A DNA stretch of 64,000 bases from Desulfurispora thermophila DSM 16022 (GTDB taxonomy: Bacteria > Bacillota > Desulfotomaculia > Desulfotomaculales > Desulfurisporaceae): positions 186,001 through 250,000 of the forward strand of contig NZ_AQWN01000003.1 of NCBI RefSeq assembly GCF_000376385.1. The letters run 5' to 3'. The notes under the pieces are model-generated. The model ran no database searches and was not told the origin of the DNA. It saw only the letters and a program-made list of their open reading frames with translations. Both the position numbers and the translations under genes were made by a program. Within the stretch, counting starts at the first letter, position 1. Each line of letters starts with the position of its first letter. This document shows, in pieces, positions 43,124-51,633 of this stretch.

Positions 43124-43149
43124 CCGGTGTTTACCGCACCGGTTTATTT
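43124..43149 (+). terminator. hairpin with T-rich tail upstream of the MinD-like gene
   Basis: CCGGTG/CACCGG (43124-43129/43137-43142) followed by TTTATTTATT. It ends read-through from the ste operon or acts as a leader hairpin for the next operon. The rest of the 198-bp gap (42970-43167) shows no gene; it contains a TGTCGAA word at 43100-43106. Confidence 0.5.
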
Positions 43150-43167
43150 ATTGAGACAGGAGCGGAG

Positions 43168-43857
43168 ATGATGGCGTTGCAGTGCCGTATCACAATTTTT
43201 ACCGGCAACCTGGGCAGCGGCAAAACCGAGCTGGCCGCCAGTTACGCCCTGCACCTCAGGCAGGATTGGGGCCTGCCCACCGCCATTGTGGATCTGGACA
43301 TCGTCAACCCCTATTTCCGCACCCGGCTAATAGAAAAGCCCCTCACTGCAGCCGGTGTCCGGGTGATCTGTCCGCGGGGCCGCTTGGCTGCGGCCGACAT
43401 TCCTTCTTTGTCGGCCGAAGTGAAAGCCGTCTTTACTGATAAAAATCTGCACGGGGTCTTCGATGTAGGCGGGGACGATGTGGGTGCCACCGCCCTGGGC
43501 CAGTACCGGGATGAACTGCCTGCCGGGGAGTACCGGCTGCTGTTTGTGATCAACGCCTGTCGTCCCTTCACCCGCCGGCCTGTCGACATCGAGCGCATCA
43601 TGGGAGAAATCAGCCAGGCCGCCCGCTTGCCCGTGGATGGCCTGGTCAGCAATACCAATCTGGGCGCGGCCACCGATCTGGACACCTTTCTAGCCGGACA
43701 CGCGGTGGTGGAAGAAGTGGCCCGCCAGACCGGCCTGCCCATCGTGCTGGCCGGCGTGCTGCCACATCTGCTGACCCGAGCGCAGGCCGCGCTGCCCCAG
43801 ATTAAATTTATACCTGTCCGTCGCTTTATGGTGCCACCCTGGGCGGACAACAGTTAG
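43168..43857 (+). CDS. MinD/ParA-like P-loop ATPase
   Basis: 229 residues (228 if the second ATG is used). N-terminal Walker A FTGNLGSGKTELAASYALHL, then IVDLDIVNPYFRTRLIEKPL, VFDVGGDDVGATALGQYRD (Walker B-like) and LLFVINACRPFTRRP. It resembles the ATPases often found next to ferredoxin oxidoreductase genes in anaerobes. It is the first gene of the 2-oxoacid oxidoreductase operon (13 bases to the next start), so a role in cluster or cofactor maturation is possible but unsupported. Confidence 0.8.
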   Translation: MMALQCRITIFTGNLGSGKTELAASYALHLRQDWGLPTAIVDLDIVNPYFRTRLIEKPLTAAGVRVICPRGRLAAADIPSLSAEVKAVFTDKNLHGVFDVGGDDVGATALGQYRDELPAGEYRLLFVINACRPFTRRPVDIERIMGEISQAARLPVDGLVSNTNLGAATDLDTFLAGHAVVEEVARQTGLPIVLAGVLPHLLTRAQAALPQIKFIPVRRFMVPPWADNS

Positions 43858-43870
43858 GGGAGGGAATCTT

Positions 43871-44098
43871 TTGCCACGCGTAACATTTCGGGAAGAGCGC
43901 TGTAAAGGGTGTGAGCTCTGCCGGGCTTTTTGCCCCCGGGGGATAATTAAAATGTCCGACCGGCTGAACGCCATGGGCTTTCACCCGGCTACAGTGGAGG
44001 AAGAGGATATGGCCAGGTGCACCGGTTGTGCCACCTGCGCCCGGATGTGCCCGGATATTGTCATCGAGGTGGAAAAGGAGGAGAAGAAGGTTGGCTAA
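43871..44098 (+). CDS. korD: 2-oxoacid:ferredoxin oxidoreductase delta subunit (2[4Fe-4S] ferredoxin-like)
   Basis: 75 residues from TTG 43871 with AGGGGAGGG upstream. Two clusters: CKGCELCRAFCP (residues 11-22) and CTGCATCARMCP (about 50-61), each CxxCxxCxxxCP. The Lys/Glu-rich tail [12 protein letters not shown] contains the sequence duplicated before steB. It passes electrons from the TPP enzyme to free ferredoxin. Overlaps the alpha-subunit gene by 8 bases. Confidence 0.9.
   Translation: MPRVTFREERCKGCELCRAFCPRGIIKMSDRLNAMGFHPATVEEEDMARCTGCATCARMCPDIVIEVEKEEKKVG
44041..44078 (+). repeat. 38-bp dispersed repeat, copy 2 (inside korD 3' end)
   Basis: Partner of 40506-40543, with one mismatch (G here, A there, at the 14th base). 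Here it is coding sequence of a conserved ferredoxin and carries the start of the AAGGAGGAG ribosome site for the following subunit gene, so this is probably the original copy. Confidence 0.85.
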
Positions 44099-45161
44099 AG
44101 TGCTCATGAAAGGCAACGAAGCCCTGGGAGAAGGGGCGGTGCGGGCCGGCTGCCGCTATTTCTTCGCCTACCCGATTACACCGCAGAGTGAACTGCCCCA
44201 TTATTTGGCCAAACGCCTCCCGGAAGTGGGGGGAGTATTTCTGCAGGCCGAGAGCGAAGTGGCTTCGATAAACATGGTCTTCGGGGCGGCCGGGGCCGGA
44301 GCCCGGGTGATGACTTCCTCCTCCGGGCCGGGCATCAGCCTGATGCAGGAAGGCATATCTTACCTGGCCGGGGCGGAACTGCCCTGTGTAATTGTGAACA
44401 TGGTGCGGGGCGGCCCGGGGCTGGGCAACATCGCTCCCGCCCAATCGGATTATTTTCAGGCCACCAAGGGCGGCGGGCACGGTGACTACCGCCTGCTGGT
44501 GCTGGCTCCCTATTCGGTACAGGAGATCATCGACCTCATGCAGGACGCCTTCGACCTGGCGGAAAAGTACCGCAACCCGGTCATGATCATGGGCGACGGT
44601 GTGCTGGGGCAAATGATGGAGCCGGTGGAACTGCCCGATGTGGAAGTAGGGCCGGTAGCGCCGCCGCACCGTCCCTGGGCGGCAACCGGGCGCATGGGCC
44701 GCGCTACCAAGAATCTGATTAACTCGCTGTACATTGTGCCGGAAAACTGCGAAGTGCACAACCAAAAACTGTGGGAGAAATACCGGCAAATTGCCGCTAA
44801 CGAGCAACGCTGGGAAGAATACCAAACGGCCGACGCCGAGTTGGTACTGGTGGCCTATGGCACCTCGGCCCGCATCTGCAAAGCCGTGGTGGACATGTGC
44901 CGGGAAGCGGGGCAAAAAGTGGGCCTGCTACGCCCCATCACTCTCTGGCCCTTCCCGGAAAAACCCTTCACCAACCTGTTAACAACAGCGAAACAGTTTC
45001 TCGCTGTGGAAATGAGCACCGGGCAGATGGTGGAAGACGTGCGGCTGGCAGTTAACGGCCAGCGTCCGGTTTATTTCTACGGGCGCAGCGGCGGCATGTT
45101 ACCGGTGGCCCGCGATGTTTACCGGGAAGTGCAAAAATTGTACTGCGGGGGTGAACAATAA
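44091..45161 (+). CDS. korA: 2-oxoacid:ferredoxin oxidoreductase alpha subunit
   Basis: 356 residues from TTG 44091 (AAGGAGGAG upstream). The pyruvate-ferredoxin-oxidoreductase-like N-terminal domain has [82 protein letters not shown] and [10 protein letters not shown]-terminal transketolase-like domain follows ([33 protein letters not shown]). With KorBCD it decarboxylates a 2-oxoacid to acyl-CoA and reduces ferredoxin. The four-subunit order DABC fits 2-oxoglutarate or branched-chain (Vor) enzymes; the sequence alone does not decide. Confidence 0.92.
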   Translation: MAKVLMKGNEALGEGAVRAGCRYFFAYPITPQSELPHYLAKRLPEVGGVFLQAESEVASINMVFGAAGAGARVMTSSSGPGISLMQEGISYLAGAELPCVIVNMVRGGPGLGNIAPAQSDYFQATKGGGHGDYRLLVLAPYSVQEIIDLMQDAFDLAEKYRNPVMIMGDGVLGQMMEPVELPDVEVGPVAPPHRPWAATGRMGRATKNLINSLYIVPENCEVHNQKLWEKYRQIAANEQRWEEYQTADAELVLVAYGTSARICKAVVDMCREAGQKVGLLRPITLWPFPEKPFTNLLTTAKQFLAVEMSTGQMVEDVRLAVNGQRPVYFYGRSGGMLPVARDVYREVQKLYCGGEQ

Positions 45162-45922
45162 TGCCCAAAGTATTCAGCCGGCCCAAGAGCCTGAAGGACA
45201 TCCCTTTCCACTACTGCCCGGGTTGCACCCACGGCATTGTTCACCGCCTGGTGGCCGAAGTCATAGACGAAATGGAATGCTTTGACAAAGCGATTGCCGT
45301 GGCCCCGGTGGGCTGTGCGGTCTTCGCCTACGATTACTTTGACTGCGACGCCTTCCAGGCCGCCCACGGCCGGGCGCCGGCCGTGGCTACGGGCATCAAG
45401 CGGGTGCTGCCCGACCGCCTGGTCTTCACCTACCAGGGGGACGGCGACCTGGCGGCCATTGGCACCGGCGAAGTGGTACACGCCGCGGCCCGGGGCGAAA
45501 ACTTCACGGTCATCTTTATCAACAACGCCATTTACGCCATGACGGGCGGCCAGATGGCCCCCACCACCCTGCTGGGCCAGAAAACCACTACCACGCCCTA
45601 CGGGCGCGACCGCCAGGTCAACGGTTGTCCGGTGCGCATGTGCGAAATGTTGGCCGTGCTGGACGGTACCGCCTATGTGGCCAGAGTGAGTGTGCACAAT
45701 CCGGCCAATGTGAACAAGGCTAAAAAAGCCATCCGGCGGGCCTTTGAGGTGCAGATGGCCGGGCTGGGCTTTTCCATTGTGGAAGTGCTCTCGGCCTGCC
45801 CCACCAACTGGGGCCTTTCCCCGCTGGAAGCGTTGCAGTGGCTGGAGCAGAACATGATCCCGTATTACCCGCTGGGTGAGTTTAAAGTGCCGGCAGAGGA
45901 AGGGGGCGGCCAAAATGTTTGA
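45161..45922 (+). CDS. korB: 2-oxoacid:ferredoxin oxidoreductase beta subunit (TPP-binding)
   Basis: 253 residues. TPP-binding domain: [61 protein letters not shown], then [19 protein letters not shown]. The single-base stop/start overlap (TAATG) with the alpha gene indicates equimolar synthesis. The usual iron-sulfur Cys of PFOR-beta are fewer, with the clusters provided by KorD. Confidence 0.93.
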   Translation: MPKVFSRPKSLKDIPFHYCPGCTHGIVHRLVAEVIDEMECFDKAIAVAPVGCAVFAYDYFDCDAFQAAHGRAPAVATGIKRVLPDRLVFTYQGDGDLAAIGTGEVVHAAARGENFTVIFINNAIYAMTGGQMAPTTLLGQKTTTTPYGRDRQVNGCPVRMCEMLAVLDGTAYVARVSVHNPANVNKAKKAIRRAFEVQMAGLGFSIVEVLSACPTNWGLSPLEALQWLEQNMIPYYPLGEFKVPAEEGGGQNV

Positions 45923-46469
45923 AGCAATTCTCATTGCCGGGTTTGGCGGCCAGGGCGTGCTGTCCATGGGGCAACTTTTAGCCTACGCCGGCATGACCGA
46001 CGGGCGCCATGTGGCCTGGATTCCCTCCTACGGACCGGAAATGCGCGGTGGCACGGCCAACTGTGGCGTGACCATCTCGGATAAACCCATCAGTTCGCCC
46101 GTGGTCAGCGAGCCCACCGTGCTGATCGCCATGAACCGCCCTTCGCTGGAAAAATTTGAAAAAGCAGTAGTGCCGGGCGGGCTGATCCTGGTCAACAGCT
46201 CGCTGATTGACATCCAGGTACAGCGCCGCGATGTCAAGGCGTTCTACATCCCCGCCAATGAGCTGGCGGAGGAAATTGGCAACAGTAAAGTGGCCAACAA
46301 CACCATTCTGGGCGCGCTGCTCAAACTGACCGGGGCGGTGAGCATTCCGGCCGTGGAGGAGTCGCTGAAAAAGGTGCTGCCGGCCCGCCGGCACAACTTG
46401 ATCCCCGTCAACCTGCAGGCTCTGCAGGTGGGGATGGATTTCATCGACCGGCAGAGCCAAATAGCTTGA
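45915..46469 (+). CDS. korC: 2-oxoacid:ferredoxin oxidoreductase gamma subunit
   Basis: 184 residues. Begins [23 protein letters not shown], a family signature, followed by [25 protein letters not shown] and [12 protein letters not shown] 45915 overlaps korB by 8 bases. It completes the four-subunit complex. A GC-rich hairpin follows. Confidence 0.92.
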   Translation: MFEAILIAGFGGQGVLSMGQLLAYAGMTDGRHVAWIPSYGPEMRGGTANCGVTISDKPISSPVVSEPTVLIAMNRPSLEKFEKAVVPGGLILVNSSLIDIQVQRRDVKAFYIPANELAEEIGNSKVANNTILGALLKLTGAVSIPAVEESLKKVLPARRHNLIPVNLQALQVGMDFIDRQSQIA

Positions 46470-46480
46470 GATTACTGTAA

Positions 46481-46519
46481 GCCGGGCCGGCTTTCCCGGC
46501 CCGGCCGGGCATGTTTTCC
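46481..46519 (+). terminator. terminator candidate after korDABC
   Basis: Perfect 10-bp stem GCCGGGCCGG/CCGGCCCGGC (46481-46490/46496-46505) with a CTTTC loop; a modest T run (ATGTTTT) follows slightly downstream. A second inverted repeat CAGGCAGG/CCTGCCTG spans 46532-46560. Confidence 0.6.
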
Positions 46520-46569
46520 CCGCCTGTTGGGCAGGCAGGTTTAAATTGGCAGCCTGCCTGTAAAAAATA

Positions 46570-46598
46570 TTGACAAGCAGTTTTGCGGCCGTTGGAAA
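46570..46598 (+). promoter_or_regulatory. promoter candidate upstream of the M20 peptidase gene
   Basis: Consensus TTGACA (46570-46575), 17-bp spacer, weak TGGAAA (46593-46598). The downstream leader would be about 190 bases. Confidence 0.4.
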
Positions 46599-46790
46599 TG
46601 CGCACACACTCCCCTTCCGGCGGCTGTATTTTTTCGCCACCGCGGGTGCGGCTAGCCTCGTCGCGCCTGTGCCGCAAGCGGCTGCCGCAAGTCGCTCGCT
46701 TTGGACAACTGCCGCGTCGCCAAGGACAGCAAAAGGCGAGCGCTGCACAGGGCTCGCAATAAGAGACGAACTATCCGAAAAGAGGGGCGA
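46599..46790. other. unexplained GC-rich leader segment with internal repeats, possible structured RNA or repeat element
   Basis: No gene is convincingly encoded; a 76-codon frame here is Ala/Arg-rich without a ribosome site. Several self-complementary parts are visible: GCCGCAAGCGGC near 46672-46683, and GCTCGCTTT near 46695 against AAAGGCGAGC near 46733. Low-complexity codon use differs from the flanking genes. It could be a dispersed repeat or cis-acting RNA of the peptidase gene. Confidence 0.35.
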
Positions 46791-46796
46791 TAACCA

Positions 46797-47924
46797 GTGA
46801 TAAACACAGAGAGGCTGCTCCAACAGTTTCTGGCCCTAGTAAAAATAGACAGCGTGAGTGGACAGGAAAAAAAACTGGCCGAATACCTGAAAGATATTCT
46901 CAGCGGGCTGGGCTTTAACGTTAACGAAGACGACGCCGGGGAAAAGATTAACTACTCCTGCGGCAACCTGATCGCCCGCCTGCCCGGCAGCCGGACGGAC
47001 CTGGCCCCGCTTTTGCTGAGCGCCCACATGGACACTGTGGAGCCGGGGCGGGGCGTAGATCCCGTGCTGGAAGACGGTATTGTCCGCTCCCGGGGCGAAA
47101 CCATTTTAGGCGCAGATGACAAAGCCGGCATCGCCATCATCCTGGAAGCCGTGCGCGTTTTGCAGGAGCAAAAGATCCCCCACGGCCCGCTGGAAGTCGT
47201 CCTGACGGTGGGCGAGGAGCAGGGGCTGCTGGGTGCCCGCCACCTGGACTACTCACTCCTCACGGCCCGCTGGGGCTACGTGCTGGACTGCGACGGGCAA
47301 CCGGGCACGCTGATTGTGCGCGCCCCCTCCCAGGACCGGATCAGCGCCACCATCACCGGCCGGGCCGCCCACGCCGGCATTAACCCGGAGGACGGAATCA
47401 ACGCCATCTATGTGGCCGCCCGGGCCATCAACCGGATGAAACTGGGCCGGCTGGATGAGGAGACAACGGCCAACATTGGCACTATTGCGGGGGGCAAGGC
47501 CACCAACATTGTCCCGGAAACAGTGACCATACAGGGGGAAGTGCGCAGCCTCACCGATGCCGTGCGTCAGCAGGTCACCCGGCAGATGGTGGACATCCTG
47601 CAAAGCACGGCGGCAGAAATGGGTGCCCGGGCCGATGTGCAGGTGGAGACATTGTACCACTCCTTCCACCTGAGTCCTGACAACCCTGCCCTGGTGCTGG
47701 CCGGCCGGGCGGCCCGCACGCTGGGTCTACCCGTTGTGCACCGGTCTTCGGGCGGGGGCAGTGATGCCAACGTCTTCAACCAGCACGGGCTGGCCGTGGC
47801 CAACCTGGGTATTGCCATGCAAAAAGTCCACACCACGGAGGAATTTATCGCCGTCCAGGACCTGGTGCAATCGACCGCCTACCTGGTGGAGATCATCAAA
47901 CAGGCGGGGGACATCACCCCATGA
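46797..47924 (+). CDS. M20 family peptidase (PepT-like)
   Basis: 375 residues from GTG 46797 (GAGGGG upstream). Zinc-peptidase landmarks: LLSAHMDTVEPG (His and Asp), LGADDKAGIAII (bridging Asp), TVGEEQGLLGARHLD (catalytic Glu pair), DCDGQPG and a dimerisation domain with GRAAHAGINPEDGINAI. The C-terminal RSSGGGSDANVFNQHGLAVANLGI bears the last ligand region. It cleaves peptides in the cytoplasm; whether it acts on tripeptides, as PepT does, is uncertain. Overlaps the following DUF3866 gene by 4 bases (ATGA). Confidence 0.9.
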   Translation: MINTERLLQQFLALVKIDSVSGQEKKLAEYLKDILSGLGFNVNEDDAGEKINYSCGNLIARLPGSRTDLAPLLLSAHMDTVEPGRGVDPVLEDGIVRSRGETILGADDKAGIAIILEAVRVLQEQKIPHGPLEVVLTVGEEQGLLGARHLDYSLLTARWGYVLDCDGQPGTLIVRAPSQDRISATITGRAAHAGINPEDGINAIYVAARAINRMKLGRLDEETTANIGTIAGGKATNIVPETVTIQGEVRSLTDAVRQQVTRQMVDILQSTAAEMGARADVQVETLYHSFHLSPDNPALVLAGRAARTLGLPVVHRSSGGGSDANVFNQHGLAVANLGIAMQKVHTTEEFIAVQDLVQSTAYLVEIIKQAGDITP

Positions 47925-48997
47925 TCAGGATCCGTCCGGGTGTGGTGAGCGAAATAACAAGTACCCGTCCGGGAGCCACCGAACTGCTGGTGCAGGTGGA
48001 CGGGCGACGGGAGAAGGCTATTAATTACGACCAACTTACCGGGCCCGTTTATGCCGGTGATCATGTCTTGCTGAACACTTCCGCCGTGCACCTGGGGCTG
48101 GGTACGGGCGGTTACCATTATGTTATGGCCAATATAAGCCGGCCCGCTCTGGACCCTCCGGCCGGTGGGCACATTATGAAAATGCGCTACGCCCCCCAGC
48201 AGGTCAAGGTGCTGGCCATCGAGGAGCCGGAGCACCCGCTGCACGACCTGTACAGCCAGACCGCCGACCTGGGCGGCATGCCGGTGGTGGTGGCTTCGCT
48301 GCACTCACTGCTGGCCCCGCTGGCGGCCGTGCTCAAACACCTGACGCAGGAAAAGTGCCGGCTGGCCTATATCATGACGGACGGGGCGGCACTGCCGCTG
48401 GCTTTCAGCCGCAGTGTGGCCGAGTTAAAGGAAAAAGGGCTGCTGGACGTGACCGTCACCTGCGGGCACGCTTTCGGCGGCGACCTGGAGGCCATCAATG
48501 TCTACAGCGCCTTGCTGGCCGCCCGGGGACCCGGGCGGGCCGATGTGGCCATTGTGGCCATGGGCCCGGGCATTGTGGGCAGCAACAGCCGGTTTGGCTA
48601 CACCGGGGTGGAGCAGGGGGAGATAATCAATGCCGTCAACATCCTGCAAGGACAGGCCATTGCTGTGCCGCGTCTCAGCTTTGCCGACGCCCGGGCCCGG
48701 CATTACGGCATCAGCCATCATACCCGTACAGCCCTGGGCAAGATCGCCCTCACACCGTCCACGGTGGTTTTCCCGGCTTTAAGCGGGGAAAAGCTGGCGC
48801 TGCTAAAGGAGCAAATTGCGGCGGCCGGGCTGGAGCGGTTGCACCGGGTGGTTTTCCAGCCGGCCGGTGTACTGTATACCGCGTTGTCCAGATACGGGCT
48901 GAAAGTTTCCACCATGGGCCGGGGGCTGGAGGAGGACCCGGAATTTTTCCAGGCCGCTGCTGCCGCTGCTGCCTATACTGCAGCTTTATTGCGCTGA
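47921..48997 (+). CDS. DUF3866 family protein
   Basis: 358 residues; recognised as DUF3866 by its overall pattern (N-terminal IRIRPGVVSEITSTRPGATELLVQVDG, KMRYAPQQVKVLAIEEPEHPLH, then a Rossmann-like part with VVASLHSLLAPLAAVLKHL, IMTDGAALPLAFS, CGHAFGGDLEAINVYSAL and AMGPGIVGSNSRFGYTG). The later motifs suggest binding of a phosphorylated or nucleotide ligand. Function unknown. It is translationally coupled to the M20 peptidase, an arrangement I recall from other Firmicutes. Confidence 0.85.
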   Translation: MIRIRPGVVSEITSTRPGATELLVQVDGRREKAINYDQLTGPVYAGDHVLLNTSAVHLGLGTGGYHYVMANISRPALDPPAGGHIMKMRYAPQQVKVLAIEEPEHPLHDLYSQTADLGGMPVVVASLHSLLAPLAAVLKHLTQEKCRLAYIMTDGAALPLAFSRSVAELKEKGLLDVTVTCGHAFGGDLEAINVYSALLAARGPGRADVAIVAMGPGIVGSNSRFGYTGVEQGEIINAVNILQGQAIAVPRLSFADARARHYGISHHTRTALGKIALTPSTVVFPALSGEKLALLKEQIAAAGLERLHRVVFQPAGVLYTALSRYGLKVSTMGRGLEEDPEFFQAAAAAAAYTAALLR

Positions 48998-49099
48998 TGC
49001 TCATTAGCGCGGGGCAGCACCAGCGGCTAGCTCAGGAAAAACACATTCGAAATTTACGCTGCAGCACTAATCTATTTATAGAAAAAGAAGGTGACCCGC

Positions 49100-49771
49100 G
49101 TGTCCGAGTTTACCGGCGTGCTGCTCACCACCGACGCCAGCGGCGCAGCCATGGCCGCCCGGCAGGGTATGGTGGTGGTGATTGTGGATCTGATCGATTT
49201 CTCCACCAGCCTGGAAGCCGCTCTGGACGCCGGTGCCGCAGCAGTCTGGGGCTGTGCGCCCGATACCGCCCGGCCGCCGGTGGAAGTAAACCCATACCGG
49301 ACGGCCACACTGGCCGCCCGCCAGGCCCTGGAACTGAGCAACGGCCAGCTGATCCTGATTGCCGAACCCCGCCTGGGCAGCGATGAGCAGCGCCGAAGCA
49401 CCATGCAGACAGCCCTGCGGGCCATTGCCGACACCGGCGCGCAAGTTGAGTATGTGTTGCCCAATCTAGGCGCCGAAACCGCCAAGATGGCCGATTTTCA
49501 GGGTAAAGTGGTGCTGGGTGTGACCAGCACCGGCGGGGTGGCCTTTGATGCTGCCGTAACGGCCGGCGCTCCCTGCGTTTTGACCGGCACAGTGGCCCGC
49601 ACTCTGCACCACAAAGGGTTGCAGCCGGCCCGGCGCAGCGCCCGCCGGGCCGTGGTTGCCGCCCGGCAGTACCAGTGCGGCATCGCGGTGGTGGCGGCCA
49701 GTGCCAATTCCCAGGAAGACATCCTGGCCGCCCGGCTGATCATGCAGGAAATTCTCAGCCTGATTCGTTAA
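49100..49771 (+). CDS. ComB-like (2-phosphosulfolactate phosphatase-like) protein
   Basis: 223 residues from GTG 49100 with AAGGTGA six bases upstream; GTG 49091 is the alternative. The segment MVVVIVDLIDFSTSLEAALDAGAAAVWG resembles the ComB pattern VVVIDVLRASTTIVTALANGA, and VLPNLGAETAKMAD, GVTSTGGVAFDAAVTAGAPCVLTG and ARTLHHKG are similarly placed. ComB removes phosphate from phosphosulfolactate in coenzyme M synthesis, unlikely here, so a different phosphatase substrate is probable. No conserved operon partners apart from the upstream DUF3866 gene. Confidence 0.6.
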   Translation: MSEFTGVLLTTDASGAAMAARQGMVVVIVDLIDFSTSLEAALDAGAAAVWGCAPDTARPPVEVNPYRTATLAARQALELSNGQLILIAEPRLGSDEQRRSTMQTALRAIADTGAQVEYVLPNLGAETAKMADFQGKVVLGVTSTGGVAFDAAVTAGAPCVLTGTVARTLHHKGLQPARRSARRAVVAARQYQCGIAVVAASANSQEDILAARLIMQEILSLIR

Positions 49772-49781
49772 GTTATATACG

Positions 49782-49812
49782 TTGTACATTTTTTGTTTGG
49801 CAATGATATAAT
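49782..49812 (+). promoter_or_regulatory. promoter of the cNMP-binding/DUF2225 gene
   Basis: Extended -10 TGA-TATAAT (49804-49812) with TTGTAC (49782-49787) at a long 19-bp spacing. Confidence 0.5.
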
Positions 49813-49923
49813 TTAACCGTGAGTTTTCAGTCAGGTTACATCAATAACAATACTTCCCCGGCAAGATACCATAATCTGGTTATTTAATCAGTATCATGTT
49901 TAAGCTTGAGGAGTAGAATAAAA

Positions 49924-51090
49924 ATGAGCCTTGCCATTATCACAGCAGTTTTGGAACGCATTCCCCAATTGGCCGGTTTGCCCAGAAAAGCGCTGGACAC
50001 CATTGCCCGCACGGGAAATCTGCACAAGTTTCCCGCCGGCCAGGTTGTCTTTCGCCGGGGGGAAAGTGCGGAATGTATATATATTGTCTTGCTGGGCGGG
50101 TTGACCCTGTATAAAAACGCTCTCTGCCTGGGAGAGGCGGTTAGCGAGGTCGGGCCGGGCAGTGTGCTGGGCCCGGTAACCTTTCTGTCCGGGGGGCAGT
50201 GGCCCGTCAGCGGGCAAACCTTTGCAGAAACTCTCTTGTTCAGCTTTGGTCTGGCCACTTTCAGCCAGGTTGACCAGGTTTCCAGTACTGCGGCCAGCGA
50301 GTTGCGCCTGCGGCTGCGCCAGGCCGATGCATTGGTAAAACAAAACACTGCCGCCTTGCCCGATGAGCAGAGTTTGCCGCCCGAGCTGTTCTGGCGCAGC
50401 TATACCTGCCCGTGCTGCGCTTCCACTGTTTATTCCTGTGCTGTGCGCAGTAAGGCGCAGCGCGTGGCCAGTGTGGAACAGGATTTTTATATCCACTATG
50501 AGGGCCACAACCCGCTTTATTACGCGGCCATTGTCTGTGACGCATGTGGCTACGCTTTTGATGAGGCCGACCGGGAGCCCCTGCGCCCGGCGGTGAAAGA
50601 GAGCGTGTTGCCCCGTCTGGCCAACCAGCCTCGTTGCGGCTATGCTGGAGTGCGCACACTGGAAAAGGCCATAGACGCCTACCATCGCGTCATGTATTGT
50701 CAGGGAATTGCCGAGCGCGGTCCGGCCATCCGCGCCAATTCCTGCCTCAAGCTGGCCTGGATCTACCGTTCGGCGGGCGATCGGGAAATGGAAAACCTCT
50801 GGCTGAAACAGGCCCGGCAATTTTTTCTGGAAGTGTACGAAAAGGGTCAGGCCACAGGCACCAAACAGGAACTGCGCCTGATGTACCTGCTGGGCGAGAT
50901 CCATTACCGCCTGGAGGATTACCAGCAGGCGGTTTACTGGTTCAGCCAGATCACCAACCATCCCGGTTACAAACAGTTTCCCCAGTACGCCCGCCTGGCC
51001 CGGCAGCGCTGGCAGGAAATTCGCTATCTGCTAGGCGAAATGAAAAAGCAAAATTCTGAAGCCGGAAGTGAAACGCAAACCGAGAAATGA
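49924..51090 (+). CDS. cyclic-nucleotide-binding domain fused to DUF2225 and TPR-like helices
   Basis: 388 residues; ATG 49924 follows GAGGAG. Residues about 10-115 form a cNMP-binding-like beta barrel (LHKFPAGQVVFRRGESAECIYIVLLGGLTLY). Residues about 160-260 match DUF2225 with YTCPCCASTVYSCAVRSKAQRV and VCDACGYAFDEAD, whose Cys pairs probably bind zinc. Residues about 270-380 contain TPR-like helices (RANSCLKLAWIYRSAGDREMENLWLKQA, RLMYLLGEIHYRLEDYQQAVYWF). No DNA-binding domain is present, so it is not a CRP-type regulator. A sensory adaptor role beside the downstream signalling genes is inferred. Confidence 0.8.
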   Translation: MSLAIITAVLERIPQLAGLPRKALDTIARTGNLHKFPAGQVVFRRGESAECIYIVLLGGLTLYKNALCLGEAVSEVGPGSVLGPVTFLSGGQWPVSGQTFAETLLFSFGLATFSQVDQVSSTAASELRLRLRQADALVKQNTAALPDEQSLPPELFWRSYTCPCCASTVYSCAVRSKAQRVASVEQDFYIHYEGHNPLYYAAIVCDACGYAFDEADREPLRPAVKESVLPRLANQPRCGYAGVRTLEKAIDAYHRVMYCQGIAERGPAIRANSCLKLAWIYRSAGDREMENLWLKQARQFFLEVYEKGQATGTKQELRLMYLLGEIHYRLEDYQQAVYWFSQITNHPGYKQFPQYARLARQRWQEIRYLLGEMKKQNSEAGSETQTEK

Positions 51091-51268
51091 CCCGGTCGGG
51101 CGCACTAGCAGTGTCCCGGCGAGAAGCTGTCCGTACGTCTCCGGTCCGAGCGCTGTCAATCCCGGGGGTGTTGGTTAACATTGTTAAGCGCAAACGTTGG
51201 GGACAGAAAGGGGCACAACCGGGTGGTTGTTACAAAGATTTCCTAAAAATTACGGGAAGTGATCAAAG
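51091..51268. other. 178-bp gap before the Hpt gene, no gene seen
   Basis: GC-rich with short self-complementary stretches (CCCGGTCGGG, CCGGCGAGAAG, ATCCCGGGGGTG). It does not contain the conserved core of a c-di-GMP-I riboswitch. GTTAACATTGTTAAGC near 51174 is a near-palindromic AT patch. No clear promoter was identified. Confidence 0.35.
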
Positions 51269-51592
51269 ATGGAAGAACTGCTGGCCGCTTTGCAGCAGAA
51301 GAAGATTGTGGTCCAGGTTGATGAGGACATCAAGGATCTGATTCCGGGTTTTCTGGCCAACCGCCAGCAGGATATCGTGAATTTACAGCGTGCTCTGGCC
51401 GCTGGAGACTTTCAGAGCATCCAATTTATTGCCCACGGCCTCAAGGGTTCGGGAGCGGGTTACGGCTTTGATTTCATCAGCCAGCTGGGTCGCCGGCTGG
51501 AAGAAGCGGCCAAAAGCAAACAGGAGACGCTGGTCAAGCAACTGATTGATTTATTACCTGTTTACCTGCAAAGAATAGAGTTACAAAACTAA
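51269..51592 (+). CDS. histidine phosphotransfer (Hpt) domain protein
   Basis: 107 residues, a single Hpt four-helix bundle: VDEDIKDLIPGFLANRQQDIVNLQRAL, then IQFIAHGLKGSGAGYGFDFISQLGRRLEEAA with the phospho-accepting His in FIAHGLKGSG (near residue 55). Such stand-alone Hpt proteins shuttle phosphate between hybrid-kinase receivers and a final response regulator. The next intact gene encodes a kinase with three receivers, an obvious partner. A predicted output regulator, the RR-GGDEF gene between them, is broken. Confidence 0.9.
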   Translation: MEELLAALQQKKIVVQVDEDIKDLIPGFLANRQQDIVNLQRALAAGDFQSIQFIAHGLKGSGAGYGFDFISQLGRRLEEAAKSKQETLVKQLIDLLPVYLQRIELQN

Positions 51593-51633
51593 CAACCCCA
51601 TTTAATCAAACCGCACATGGGGTGGAAGAAACC

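Noticed and set aside
48355-49386. 343-codon plus-strand frame overlapping DUF3866 and the ComB-like gene
   Set aside because: Gly/Arg/Ala-rich out-of-frame reading of real genes, with no start-site support.
51091-51268. c-di-GMP riboswitch before the Hpt gene
   Set aside because: The gap has stem-forming sequence but lacks the conserved core of the GEMM motif.
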